Shown here piece after piece: positions 42,169 to 51,070 of a DNA stretch of 64,000 nt. Where the stretch lies: assembly GCF_013004065.1 (NCBI RefSeq), contig NZ_CP053084.1:3162001-3226000 (forward strand). The letters are read 5' to 3'. The first letter of the stretch is position 1; each line of letters starts with the position of its first letter. A program made the translations under genes and the position numbers. Source of the stretch: Limnobacter sp. SAORIC-580 (lineage in GTDB: Bacteria; Pseudomonadota; Gammaproteobacteria; Burkholderiales; Burkholderiaceae_B). Below the pieces are notes generated by a model. It was not told where the DNA came from and searched no databases. It saw nothing but the letters and a program-made list of their open reading frames with translations.

Positions 42169-42726
42169 CTACACGGTTGTATTTTTCAAAGTGATTGGCT
42201 GCACCGCAGCCTCACCCAGGTACACCGTGCCTTCCTGAATGGTACAAGCCAGGTTCATGTTGCGTTGGGCCAGCCCAGCGAGCGTTGCGCCATCTTCCAC
42301 ACCAAGTTGCAGCACCTGTACTTTGTCCAGTTTGTTCAACCAGTCCTGGTTTTGTTTCCACCACACTTCCGCTGAGCGTGTATAGCAGTAAATCACCACG
42401 CGGTCTGAACGGCCACAGGCTTTTTTAATGCGGCTTTCATCGGGTTGGCCCACATCAATCCACACCTTGATTTGACCAGTGGGGTCCACTTCCCACACCG
42501 CAGCTTCATCCTCCGCCGACAAACCTTTCCCGAACTGAACGTCTTGCCCGGCGTGCATGGCAAAGGCCAGCAGACGGACCATCATTCGCTCTTCAGTTTC
42601 CGAAGGGTGCAATGCAAGCGTAAGTGGGTATTGGGCGAAGTGGTTGCGGTCCAGGTCGGACACATCCAGTTGAACTTTGTAAACGGTGGCTCGAAGGGCC
42701 ATGGGGCGACTCGCGGTTTGAAACAT
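42169..42726 (-). CDS. yaeQ: YaeQ family protein
   Basis: A 185-residue protein with the YaeQ signatures MALRATVYKVQLDVSDLDR near the N-terminus, HPSETEERMMVRLLAFAMHA near residue 45, and WIDVGQPDESRIKKACG near residue 95. YaeQ has a PD-(D/E)XK nuclease-like fold with the D-Q-P-x-E cluster, but its function is unsettled. The start at 42726 or the ATG at 42708 are both possible; the latter begins MALRA, like most family members. Confidence 0.9.
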   Translation of the reverse strand: MFQTASRPMALRATVYKVQLDVSDLDRNHFAQYPLTLALHPSETEERMMVRLLAFAMHAGQDVQFGKGLSAEDEAAVWEVDPTGQIKVWIDVGQPDESRIKKACGRSDRVVIYCYTRSAEVWWKQNQDWLNKLDKVQVLQLGVEDGATLAGLAQRNMNLACTIQEGTVYLGEAAVQPITLKNTTV

Positions 42727-42758
42727 TCAAACCGCGATTATCACCGATTACTGCAGGA

Positions 42759-44096
42759 TTAACGACCCATGCGGCGCAGGGCGGCCGTGGAGAAGTCCGC
42801 AGGCGAGTACTTCTTGCCAAACTCGGCAAACTTTTCTTCGTTGGTCAAACCACCCACCAGGTAGCGGCGAGATTGCAAGTCGTAAATAACCTCGCCAGAG
42901 GATGCAAACGCAGGTGCATGGTAAGCCTGCGTACCGAACACTTCACGAACACGCCACAAGGTATTGCGGCTGTCATACTGGTCCGCGTGCAATACACCCC
43001 ATGAATCTTCGTCGATGTAAAACACGCGCTTGGCATAAATGTGACGCTTGCCGGGCTTCAGCGTAGCCTCAACCACCCAAACGCGGTGCAACTCATAACG
43101 AACCATGTCAGGATTCACATGGCTTTTCTGAATAATGTTGCTGTACTTCAAGGTTTGATCGGCCAACTTGTAGTTGTTGTAGGGCACGTACATTTCTTTC
43201 TTGCCCACCAACTTCCACTCGTAACGATCGGGGGAACCGTTAAAGCCGTTCAAGTCGTCGTTGGTACGCAAGCCGTCTGCGCCAATACCGGGTGAATCGT
43301 AAGCCAGCTCAGGAGCACGAATGACACGGCGTTGTCCGGGGTTGTACTGCCAGGCCAAACGCGGCTCAGCCACCTGATTGATAGGCTCATGAACCAAAGC
43401 AACTTCGCCGGCCGCGTTGGCGGGCGCTGTAATCTGGTTCATGAAGTACAAAATTCGGTTGGGCTCCGGGCTGTCCATGTGAGATGCCAACGACACAGTC
43501 TCAATTCGCTTGCCCACTGTGAAGGATCCATCGGTCTGAACCGGGAAGTCCGCTGAATAGCGAGTGAACGAGCCGCCGAGATCACGGAAGTTGTGATTCC
43601 AGATCACCTCAACGCCGCTCTTGGGCACCGGGAAAGGAATGTTGGACTTCTTGATGCCTTCCACGCCATTGCCACCATCGACCAGCTTCACATTCGGTGC
43701 TTCAGCCTTGGCGTTGTCATAAACTGACTGGCGATACCCGGCTGTGCGATGTGTTTTGTACACGTTCATTTTGTAAGTGGGGTAACGCTTCATCATTTCC
43801 ATCTGGCCAGGAGTCAAGTTGGCCGCGTACTGCGCCATGTTGGCTGCACTGATGGTAAACAGTGGTTTCTCGTCTGCAAAAGGATTGATGTAGCCTTTGG
43901 CTGGATCAAAACCCTTGGGCACTGCCACCAAGCCACCCGTCCAGTCGGGAATCGTGCCAGCAGCGTTGCCTTTTTTCTCAGCCCCCACTGGTGTCAGGCT
44001 TTTGCCCAGTTCAGACAGGTCATTGGCCAGTGCTGCGCCACTCCCCAGAACGATTGCTGCGGCCAGCAACCCGTGTTTCAACTTTTGCACTGCCAT
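42759..44096 (-). CDS. Secreted DUF1329 protein
   Basis: A 445-residue protein with signal peptide (LAAAIVLGSGAALAN). DUF1329 features are seen along its length: GAEKKGNAAGTIPDWTGG after the signal, KYPTYKMNVYKTHRTA-like segments near residue 105, WQYNPGQRRVIRAPELAYD near residue 230, and YDSRNTLWRVRE near the end. DUF1329 proteins share the LolA/LolB-like outer-membrane lipoprotein-sorting fold and often accompany DUF1302 and RND transporters. Here the partner is a lipoprotein gene 26 bp upstream under TetR control. Confidence 0.88.
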   Translation of the reverse strand: MAVQKLKHGLLAAAIVLGSGAALANDLSELGKSLTPVGAEKKGNAAGTIPDWTGGLVAVPKGFDPAKGYINPFADEKPLFTISAANMAQYAANLTPGQMEMMKRYPTYKMNVYKTHRTAGYRQSVYDNAKAEAPNVKLVDGGNGVEGIKKSNIPFPVPKSGVEVIWNHNFRDLGGSFTRYSADFPVQTDGSFTVGKRIETVSLASHMDSPEPNRILYFMNQITAPANAAGEVALVHEPINQVAEPRLAWQYNPGQRRVIRAPELAYDSPGIGADGLRTNDDLNGFNGSPDRYEWKLVGKKEMYVPYNNYKLADQTLKYSNIIQKSHVNPDMVRYELHRVWVVEATLKPGKRHIYAKRVFYIDEDSWGVLHADQYDSRNTLWRVREVFGTQAYHAPAFASSGEVIYDLQSRRYLVGGLTNEEKFAEFGKKYSPADFSTAALRRMGR

Positions 44097-44122
44097 TTCA
44101 TAGTCTCCTCAAGAATGAGTGG

Positions 44123-45583
44123 TTATTGATTGGTGTTTTGATCTTGTTCACACAGCGCGAACACCTCGCCACTGCGATTGCTTTGTGTAAAAACGTTTGG
44201 ATCGCAATAAATGCCGACAGGCGCGAAATCTTTCATCACATCGGCCAGCGCGTCGCCCTTCTCCACATTCTGGATCGCCTCCGTAAACTCCGGGTTGTGA
44301 AGCATGTGGCGATACAACAGCAGTTGATCAGGATACGGTCCCCAAGGCAACCACAGGAATCCGTTCTCGGCCGTGGCATTGGCTGGACGATCAGCGGGAT
44401 CGGAAATTACCACCGTAAAAAATCCTTGATCATCCAGTGGCACTTGAAAATCGGCGGCGCAATCGGTGAAGCGTTGTGTGGCAAATTCATTGCCGCACAG
44501 CGACCAGTAACGCAACTGCTCCTGCCCAAATTCCACGCCTGCCTGGCCACGATAGGTAGGCGCTTTGGCACGCACCATGGCAAGGCTGCCGTAGCGGCGA
44601 GCAAAACCAGTACTGGTGTAGGCATTGTGTACATTGCTCAAAAAGCCGCCCGAGCCTGAATCAACCCGGCCACCCAGCATGCTGGTGTCTTGCCCGGTCA
44701 CATTGCCTGCAATTCGAAATGCGGTGTCACCGAGGCTGAAAAATTTCAAGGTGTTGGGCGGATTGGTGGCCGTTGGGAAAGGCAAAGCCAACTGATTGGG
44801 GTAGTCCAGACCCAACAACAATTCATTCAACCCCAAAGGTGGAGTCGCTCCTCCAGCACTGGGCAACAGGGGCTCGGCACAATTCGGGAGTGTTCCCAAT
44901 TCACGACTGCCATCGGCAGTTTCAAGCGTCAGGGTAGGCAGGCCCACACCACCGTCGAAAAACTCGCCGGTGTTCGACACATAAACCCGGTAAATAAACA
45001 CGGCCAGGGCATTTGGAATATTCAGGGGGCCAAAGCCAATTTCGCCTGTGTAAAACGTGTTGGGCTTGCGTTGCACATCCGGATTTTGAACTGGAGATGC
45101 GCCGTACTCCAGATAAGCCGTGTAAGCACCACCTGGTTTGGCACCCTTGCGCGCGAAGGGATTGCCTTCACGACCTTTATCAGAAGGTGTGAGTTCAAAG
45201 TCGGCCACCGCATCGGTTGGGCGCAGCGCGGCATCGTATGCGTTGTAGGAAAAATAACGGGCATCCGGGTAACGGCCGTCAATTCGCAGCCTTGTTTGCG
45301 GCGAGACAGGCGCAGCGGCCACCCAGTATTTGGCCTCGCTGTCGGGAAACGCAATATTCGCTTTGTCGGGATCGCTGGCGGCAATCCAGCCGCACCCCAA
45401 ACCCAAGGGAGTTTCGCTACCGCCCATGGCCTGGGCCAAGGATTCACTGCTGAGCACATTGCTGCTGGCCGCAGGCGAAGCGCCAGGGTTGGCTGTGGTG
45501 CGTACGTCTTCAGACGAACAGGCACCCAACAAGGCGAATGCAGTGCCAGCAACAGCCGCCGTGAATACTTGGGAAAGTTTCAC
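44123..45583 (-). CDS. Lipoprotein of unknown function, TetR-controlled
   Basis: A 486-residue protein with a lipoprotein signal peptide ending in LLGAC (Cys about 22) followed by SSEDV, so it is likely anchored to the outer membrane. I do not recognise the mature domain. It contains RIDGRYPDARYFSYNAYD near residue 105, a Pro/Gly-rich middle and WLPWGPYPDQLLLYRHML near residue 430. The first resembles the beta-sandwich part of DUF1214-like proteins, weakly. It is first in a unit with the DUF1329 gene and divergent from tetR with a palindromic operator between. A cell-envelope or hydrophobic-compound role is inferred from that company only. Confidence 0.6.
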   Translation of the reverse strand: MKLSQVFTAAVAGTAFALLGACSSEDVRTTANPGASPAASSNVLSSESLAQAMGGSETPLGLGCGWIAASDPDKANIAFPDSEAKYWVAAAPVSPQTRLRIDGRYPDARYFSYNAYDAALRPTDAVADFELTPSDKGREGNPFARKGAKPGGAYTAYLEYGASPVQNPDVQRKPNTFYTGEIGFGPLNIPNALAVFIYRVYVSNTGEFFDGGVGLPTLTLETADGSRELGTLPNCAEPLLPSAGGATPPLGLNELLLGLDYPNQLALPFPTATNPPNTLKFFSLGDTAFRIAGNVTGQDTSMLGGRVDSGSGGFLSNVHNAYTSTGFARRYGSLAMVRAKAPTYRGQAGVEFGQEQLRYWSLCGNEFATQRFTDCAADFQVPLDDQGFFTVVISDPADRPANATAENGFLWLPWGPYPDQLLLYRHMLHNPEFTEAIQNVEKGDALADVMKDFAPVGIYCDPNVFTQSNRSGEVFALCEQDQNTNQ

Positions 45584-45628
45584 GCATGTCTCCCGAAATT
45601 GTCGTTATAGTGTGTTTGATCACCCTAG

Positions 45629-45648
45629 ATTAATACCAAGGTATTAAT
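45629..45648. promoter_or_regulatory. TetR operator ATTAATACCAAGGTATTAAT
   Basis: A perfect inverted repeat with 9-bp arms (ATTAATACC/GGTATTAAT) and an AA centre. It sits midway in the 101-bp gap between the divergent lipoprotein and tetR genes. Size and place are those of a TetR operator that controls both directions. Confidence 0.75.
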
Positions 45649-45684
45649 TCAGGCAAGCGGAAATTTACTCACAAAAACAAATAC

Positions 45685-46344
45685 ATGAATCAAGCAGCCG
45701 ACCCAACCCTTGTTGTTGATACTCGCGAACAGCTGTTACGGATTGCGTTGAATGAATTTGCACAGCATGGCATTGAAGGCGTCACGCTGAGCAAAATTCG
45801 GCAGCTGTCGGGCCAGGGCAACCGGTCGGCGGTGCACTATCATTTCAAAACCAAAAATCGATTGGTGGAAGAAGTGGTGGATTTTGTGACAGGTCAGCTT
45901 GATGTTCACTGCAAGCAGGCCCACACCGAATTTGCACGCAACGCGCCCGAACACAAAGAATGGACCCGCCTGTGCGAACTGATTTTTGATCCCTTTGTGC
46001 AACTGTTTTCAAGCGGCGAAACCGGTGCGGTGTGCATACAGTTTTTGTCCCGCCTCACTTGGCAAACCGGCGAACAGGGACAGCGGTTTCTGACCCGCTA
46101 CTTCAACCCCTACATGGATGTGTTTGCGCCCACTTTGCTTGAATTTTTCCCGCAATACTCTGAGGCACAGCTGCGTTTTAAGGTGCATTTGGCCGTGAAT
46201 ACGGCCATTCATGGTCTGGCCGACTTTTCAATGGTGATGCACGATGAAAGGCTATTGCCCTTGGTCAACCAAAGCGGTGGTTTGAAGGAAATGCGACGGC
46301 TGTTTCACGAATATATCAGTGCGGGGCTGAAGGGGTACTCCTGA
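45685..46344 (+). CDS. TetR family transcriptional regulator
   Basis: A 219-residue protein with the TetR helix-turn-helix at residues 12-58 (QLLRIALNEFAQHGIEGVTLSKI, then NRSAVHYHFKTKNRLVEEVVDF). The C-terminal ligand domain is long and unassigned, with WQTGEQGQRFLTRYF near residue 130. It is divergent from the lipoprotein/DUF1329 unit and has a perfect palindrome in the gap, so it most likely represses that unit and itself. The ligand is unknown; a hydrophobic compound would fit the envelope genes. Confidence 0.9.
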   Translation: MNQAADPTLVVDTREQLLRIALNEFAQHGIEGVTLSKIRQLSGQGNRSAVHYHFKTKNRLVEEVVDFVTGQLDVHCKQAHTEFARNAPEHKEWTRLCELIFDPFVQLFSSGETGAVCIQFLSRLTWQTGEQGQRFLTRYFNPYMDVFAPTLLEFFPQYSEAQLRFKVHLAVNTAIHGLADFSMVMHDERLLPLVNQSGGLKEMRRLFHEYISAGLKGYS

Positions 46345-46357
46345 CGCACAATCCTAT

Positions 46358-47737
46358 TTAATCGAGCCGGCTCTGGCGCATGGCATGCAAGCGCGCCTTG
46401 CCCAGCTTTAACGATTCCGCATTGTCGACGATAGGCGCTGGGTAATTGGCAGTGCCATGTTCCGGCAACCAGCGCTTCACAAACTCGCCTTTGGGGTCTT
46501 GCTCGGCCTGTTGTTTCAAGGGGTCATACACCAGCATTTGCGAAAAGTGGCTGGTGCCACTTGCAATGCGCACCTGACCATAGTGAATGGCGGGCTCGAA
46601 GTCGAGAAACTGCTGTGCCAAAAACAAGGCCACGGGTTGCCAGGGCAAACCCAATTGCACGCACGCAAACGACACCAGCGTGGCCCGCGCCCGCATGTTC
46701 AGCCAACCTGTTTGTTGCAAAAAGCGCTGGCAGGCATCCACATAGGCAAAGCCTGTTCGGCCCTGCTGCCAGGCATTCAAGAATTCCTCATTCACTTCCG
46801 CAGGTTCATCGCAGTAAAAAGCATCGGTTTCCAAACCCGTGTGGTTCTCCAGCTGCTGCAAATAACCTTGCCGCCAAATCAGCCTGTCCACATAAAACCG
46901 CGCAGCATCTTCAACTTTTGCAATGTGTGTCGCATCACCCTGCCCATGCACCCTGTTCACCAAGGCATTGAGTTTTTGCAGCACCTCGCGGTCGCTCACT
47001 ACACCATAAGCCAGATAAGGCGACAGGCGTGAACAACCACTCCATGCTTTCAAAGGGCTGGAAATTGAGAAGGGATAACTTCTCAACTTGGCGGGTGTAA
47101 AAAATTTCGCGGCCACTGCCCGGGCCTGCGCACGGCCACCTATCATGCGCAATGGTTTGTCATCGCCCGCAGCCAGCGGCACAGTGGCACGGTTGAGTTC
47201 AACAGCGGGTTGGGGTGCGAAGAAGGCCTGCAAATTTCGCCCGGCCGGGTTTTTGATTTCTTCTTGGGCGGCCCGATCCAGGTAAGTTTGAAAATTAATT
47301 TTTTCAGCAAACGGATTGACCATGAAGGTGGCACGCTGCACATTGTTTTGGGGCAATTCATGAAGCGCCACACCCATGCTTTTGCACCACGCCGCCACGG
47401 CCTGATCGCGTCGGTATTGTGCAAGCTGCGTGGTTTCCTGGTGCGCCCACACGTGGGTGAATTTGAACTGTGCATGCAGGCGGGCCAACACATCCACCGC
47501 CTCGCCCAATTCCTCATGCAAATAACCACCCACCTGTGCAAACTGCTGCTTCAAATCATCCAGGCATTCATGCACAAACAACTGGTGTTGGCGCGCGGTG
47601 TGCGCATCTGCAATTTGGCTGGGTTCGTGAATGTACAAGGGCAGCACAAGCCCGTGATGCTTGGCATTGCGCATGGCTTCAAACAGCGGCAGGTGGTCGC
47701 TTAAACGCAAATCCCGTTTGAACCACAACACCTGCAT
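46358..47737 (-). CDS. Photolyase/cryptochrome family FAD-binding protein
   Basis: A 459-residue protein from ATG 47737, which has AGGAACG upstream; the longer frame runs into uppP. The N-terminal antenna domain starts LWFKRDLRLSDHLPL. The FAD domain has LSPYLAYGVVSDREVL near residue 240 and WRQGYLQQLENH near residue 300. The late stretch QFLDFEPAIHYGQVRIASGTSH differs from the DGDPASNxxxWQWxAGTGTD of CPD photolyases, so it belongs to a divergent photolyase-like subgroup. DNA repair or blue-light sensing cannot be separated by eye. Confidence 0.85.
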   Translation of the reverse strand: MQVLWFKRDLRLSDHLPLFEAMRNAKHHGLVLPLYIHEPSQIADAHTARQHQLFVHECLDDLKQQFAQVGGYLHEELGEAVDVLARLHAQFKFTHVWAHQETTQLAQYRRDQAVAAWCKSMGVALHELPQNNVQRATFMVNPFAEKINFQTYLDRAAQEEIKNPAGRNLQAFFAPQPAVELNRATVPLAAGDDKPLRMIGGRAQARAVAAKFFTPAKLRSYPFSISSPLKAWSGCSRLSPYLAYGVVSDREVLQKLNALVNRVHGQGDATHIAKVEDAARFYVDRLIWRQGYLQQLENHTGLETDAFYCDEPAEVNEEFLNAWQQGRTGFAYVDACQRFLQQTGWLNMRARATLVSFACVQLGLPWQPVALFLAQQFLDFEPAIHYGQVRIASGTSHFSQMLVYDPLKQQAEQDPKGEFVKRWLPEHGTANYPAPIVDNAESLKLGKARLHAMRQSRLD

Positions 47738-47754
47738 ACTGCGTTCCTGCAACT

Positions 47755-48612
47755 TTAAAGCGGCTGCAACACCCCGGCTGCCAACAGCGCCAACACCACC
47801 ACACCCAGCACCACACGGTACACCACAAACAGGCCGTAGCCACGCGTACTGACCAGCTTGAGGAACCACACAATGACGGCATAGCCCACAAAGAAGGCAA
47901 TGAAGGTTGCCAATGCCGTGTTGGCCGGGCTGACCGGGCCGGCCACGCCCCAGCTTTTGTACAACTGGTAAAAGCCGGAAGCAAACACCGCGGGCACCGC
48001 GAGCAAAAAGGAATAACGCGCGGCTGCCTCTCGGGTGTAGCCCATCAGCAAACCTGCGGTGATGGTGCCGCCTGAACGGCTCACACCGGGAATGAGTGCC
48101 AAGGCTTGCGCAAAACCAAACACAATGCCGTCGCGCCAGGTCATTTCCCTCAGCTCGGTTTGGCGCCTGCCCACTTTGTCGGCGAAACCTAGGATGAGGC
48201 CAAACACAATCAACATGATCGCGGTGAGGTACAGGTTGCGCAGATAGGTTTCAATCAGGTCTTGAAACAACAGGCCCAAAACAGCAATGGGCAAGGTGCC
48301 CACAATCACCAGCCAGCCCAAGCGGGCATCGGGACTCATTGGCACACCACTGGCGGCCTTGCGTTTGAAGGACCCACACCAGGCGAGAAAAATTCGGGCG
48401 ATGTCGTGGCGGAAGTACACCAGCACCGCGAGTTCGGTTCCCAGCTGGGTAATGGCCGTGAAAGCTGCGCCGGGATCGAGGCCTGAGGGCAACATGGGTC
48501 CAATGATACGCAAATGCGCACTCGATGAAATGGGCAAAAACTCGGTTAGCCCCTGGATCAGCCCCAAAATAACGGCCTCAAGCCAACCCACACCGTTGCC
48601 GGCAACAAACAT
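47755..48612 (-). CDS. uppP: Undecaprenyl-diphosphate phosphatase
   Basis: A 285-residue membrane enzyme with about eight transmembrane segments. [18 protein letters not shown] at residues 17-34 holds the catalytic Glu and Ser region. [17 protein letters not shown] near residue 175 is the second conserved motif with the essential Arg. It recycles undecaprenyl phosphate for peptidoglycan and other surface polymers and gives bacitracin tolerance. It is divergent from the glycosylation operon 177 bp away and ends 17 bp before the photolyase gene start. Confidence 0.95.
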   Translation of the reverse strand: MFVAGNGVGWLEAVILGLIQGLTEFLPISSSAHLRIIGPMLPSGLDPGAAFTAITQLGTELAVLVYFRHDIARIFLAWCGSFKRKAASGVPMSPDARLGWLVIVGTLPIAVLGLLFQDLIETYLRNLYLTAIMLIVFGLILGFADKVGRRQTELREMTWRDGIVFGFAQALALIPGVSRSGGTITAGLLMGYTREAAARYSFLLAVPAVFASGFYQLYKSWGVAGPVSPANTALATFIAFFVGYAVIVWFLKLVSTRGYGLFVVYRVVLGVVVLALLAAGVLQPL

Positions 48613-48789
48613 GGTGAATTCCCGGTAAATAGATCAATAAAGGCCGTTTTCAAGCCAAATTCAATGCGAACTATAGCAAGCCTGAATGGGGGAAAACATT
48701 TTTCTGAAGGGGAAAGAGGCCTGATATTTAACAAATGATTGTGTAACCCTGCCGGGATAATGAAGAAAATCAAATAGAAAGGCTTGGGT

Positions 48790-49908
48790 ATGGATCATCG
48801 GAAAATTTATGTGACGCAGCCAGCGCTGCCGCCGCTTGCGGAGTTCATACCCTACCTGGAACAGATTTGGGACAGCAAAACCCTGACCAACAACGGGCCG
48901 TACCACCAGCAGCTTGAAAAGGCGCTGTGCGAGCATTTGGGTGTGCCTTTCATTTCCCTGTTTTGCAATGGCACCATTGCTTTGATGACTGCGTTGAAAG
49001 CCTTGCGCATTCAAGGCGAAGTGATTACGACTCCTTATTCATTCGTGTGCACCAGCCACTCGCTGCTGTGGAACGACCTGCAACCGGTGTTTGTGGATGT
49101 GGACCCAGTCACATTGAACCTGGACCCACGCCGCATTGAAGAAGCCATTACCCCGCAAACCAGTGCCATTTTGCCGGTACATTGCTATGGCCTGCCCGCC
49201 AACACCACCGAGATTCAACGCATTGCCGATGTGTACGGCCTGAAGGTGATTTACGACGCGGCCCACGCCTTTGGCGTAAAGCAAAACGGCGAGAGCATTT
49301 TGAATGCCGGTGATTTGTCGGTACTTAGCCTGCACGCCACCAAGGTGTTCAACACCTTTGAAGGCGGCGCGATTGTGTGCAAAGACACCAAAACCAAACA
49401 ACGCATTGATTACCTGAAAAACTTCGGCTTTGCCGATGAGGTCACCGTGATGGCACCGGGCATCAACGGCAAGATGAGCGAGCTGAACGCCGCCATGGGC
49501 ATGCTGCAATTGAAGTATGTGGACCAGGCCATTGAAAAGCGCCACCGCATACAGGCCCTGTACCGCGAATTGCTGGCCAACGTGCCCGGAATCGAACACA
49601 TGGCCGTACCCGAGAATGTGGAATGGAACGGCGCTTACTTTCCGATTTTCGTGAATGCCCACTACCCCATTACACGCGATGCGCTGTACGCCCGTTTGCA
49701 AGAACACGGTGTCAATGGTCGCCGCTATTTTTTCCCATTGATCAGCAGCATGCCCATGTACCGTGGTTTGTCCTCGGCTGCGCCACGCAATTTGCCCAAT
49801 GCCCACAAGGCCGCTGAACAAGTGTTGTGCCTGCCGATTTACCCTGACCTGCCACTGGAAGACGTGGCGCGCATTTGCGTGATTATCGACGAGGCCAGCC
49901 GTGGCTAA
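48790..49908 (+). CDS. DegT/DnrJ/EryC1/StrS family aminotransferase
   Basis: A 372-residue PLP-dependent sugar aminotransferase, starting at ATG 48790. VIYDAAHAFG holds Asp156 and SLHATKVFNTFEGG holds the PLP lysine at about 185. The N-terminal LTNNGPYHQQLEKAL and the SPYSF-like TTPYSFVCTSHSLLW stretch are typical of VioA-like enzymes, which aminate nucleotide-linked 4-keto sugars. It is the first gene of a four-gene operon (ATP-grasp, Gfo/Idh/MocA, HMW1C-like), suggesting assembly of an amino sugar that is further decorated and transferred. Confidence 0.93.
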   Translation: MDHRKIYVTQPALPPLAEFIPYLEQIWDSKTLTNNGPYHQQLEKALCEHLGVPFISLFCNGTIALMTALKALRIQGEVITTPYSFVCTSHSLLWNDLQPVFVDVDPVTLNLDPRRIEEAITPQTSAILPVHCYGLPANTTEIQRIADVYGLKVIYDAAHAFGVKQNGESILNAGDLSVLSLHATKVFNTFEGGAIVCKDTKTKQRIDYLKNFGFADEVTVMAPGINGKMSELNAAMGMLQLKYVDQAIEKRHRIQALYRELLANVPGIEHMAVPENVEWNGAYFPIFVNAHYPITRDALYARLQEHGVNGRRYFFPLISSMPMYRGLSSAAPRNLPNAHKAAEQVLCLPIYPDLPLEDVARICVIIDEASRG

Positions 49909-51046
49909 AGTGCTGTTGGTGGACACCAATTTCTCGTCAGGGCCTATCCTGAATTACCTGCGCAACGCCGGGCACACAGTGATGTTTGCGGGTGGCAAGC
50001 CCAACGACTTTTTGGCAAAAGCCACGCCGGGCTACCAGCAATTGGATTATTCCAACCCCGCTGAATTGGCCGATTTATGCACCCAACTGGGCATTGAGTA
50101 CCTGGTGCCGGGTTGCAATGATCGCTCGTATTACTCCTGCGCAGAAGTGTCGGAAACCTTGCACTTTCCCGGCATTGATCGCCTGGAAGCCACAGAGACC
50201 ATCAACCACAAGCAGAAGTTTCGCAGCTATGCGCAACGCGAAGGTTTGTCGGTGCCGCGCGTGTTTGACAACGATGAAACACCCGCTTGCGCCGTGATTG
50301 TAAAACCGGTCGATGCCTACAGCGGCCGCGGCATAACCGTGGTGCAGGCCGGCGAAACCAGCCAGCTGCACAAGGCGATTGGCACAGCCAAAGCCGAATC
50401 GAGAAGTGGCGATTGTTTGGTCGAAGAATATGTGGAGGGCCAGCTGTACAGCCATTCTGCATTTGTAGTGAATGGCCGCGTGGTGCAAGACTTTGTAGTG
50501 ATAGAGCATGGCTCGGCCAACCGCTTTGTGGTCGACACCAGCCACCTGGCCATCGACTTTCCGGTGGAGGTGCACACCCGTATTCGCCGCGAAATTGAAC
50601 ATTTGGCGCAAAGCCTGCGCCTGTGTGATGGTTTGGTGCACACCCAGTTTTTGCTGAAAGGCAATGAATTCTGGCTGGTTGAAATTACCCGCCGTTGCCC
50701 CGGCGATTTGTACAGTCAGTTGATTGAACTTTCAACCGGCTTTCCCTATGTGGCCAGCTACGCCAAAGGCTTTTTGGGGCAGCGTGCTGCGCCTGGCCCC
50801 TTGAAGCAGAATTTCATTTTGCGCCACACACTGACCCTGCCGCACGAAGGCTTGTTGCAACACCTGCACTTTAACCACCCGGTGCACATGGAGCGTTGGG
50901 TGCCCATTGCCGCCACTGGCGACTTTATTGCGCCCAGCCCTGTAGGCCGCATCGCCCTGCTGTTTGCACGCTGCGCCAACGCAGCCGACCTTCAAACACT
51001 GGCCAGCCTTGCCACACAGCGCAGGCTTTACACCTTCAATGGTTAA
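49901..51046 (+). CDS. ATP-grasp family ligase
   Basis: A 381-residue ATP-grasp protein. It begins at GTG 49901, 8 nt inside the previous gene. The N-terminal pre-ATP-grasp fold is at residues 1-85. VIVKPVDAYSGRGITVVQ near residue 130 and VEEYVEGQLYSHSAFVVNG near residue 175 are ATP-binding. The Mg-binding end is FWLVEITRRCPGDL near residue 255. The enzyme should activate a carboxylate as acyl phosphate and join it to an amine or thiol. In this operon a natural acceptor is the amino group put on the sugar by the DegT enzyme. The exact substrates are unknown. Confidence 0.85.
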   Translation: MAKVLLVDTNFSSGPILNYLRNAGHTVMFAGGKPNDFLAKATPGYQQLDYSNPAELADLCTQLGIEYLVPGCNDRSYYSCAEVSETLHFPGIDRLEATETINHKQKFRSYAQREGLSVPRVFDNDETPACAVIVKPVDAYSGRGITVVQAGETSQLHKAIGTAKAESRSGDCLVEEYVEGQLYSHSAFVVNGRVVQDFVVIEHGSANRFVVDTSHLAIDFPVEVHTRIRREIEHLAQSLRLCDGLVHTQFLLKGNEFWLVEITRRCPGDLYSQLIELSTGFPYVASYAKGFLGQRAAPGPLKQNFILRHTLTLPHEGLLQHLHFNHPVHMERWVPIAATGDFIAPSPVGRIALLFARCANAADLQTLASLATQRRLYTFNG

Positions 51047-51070
51047 AGCCCTACGCAAAGGAAATTGAAC

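Noticed and set aside
47738-47869. 44-codon extension of the photolyase-family gene
   Set aside because: It would overlap the uppP end and has Gly/Cys-rich shadow composition; ATG 47737 has a ribosome-binding site and opens the antenna domain.
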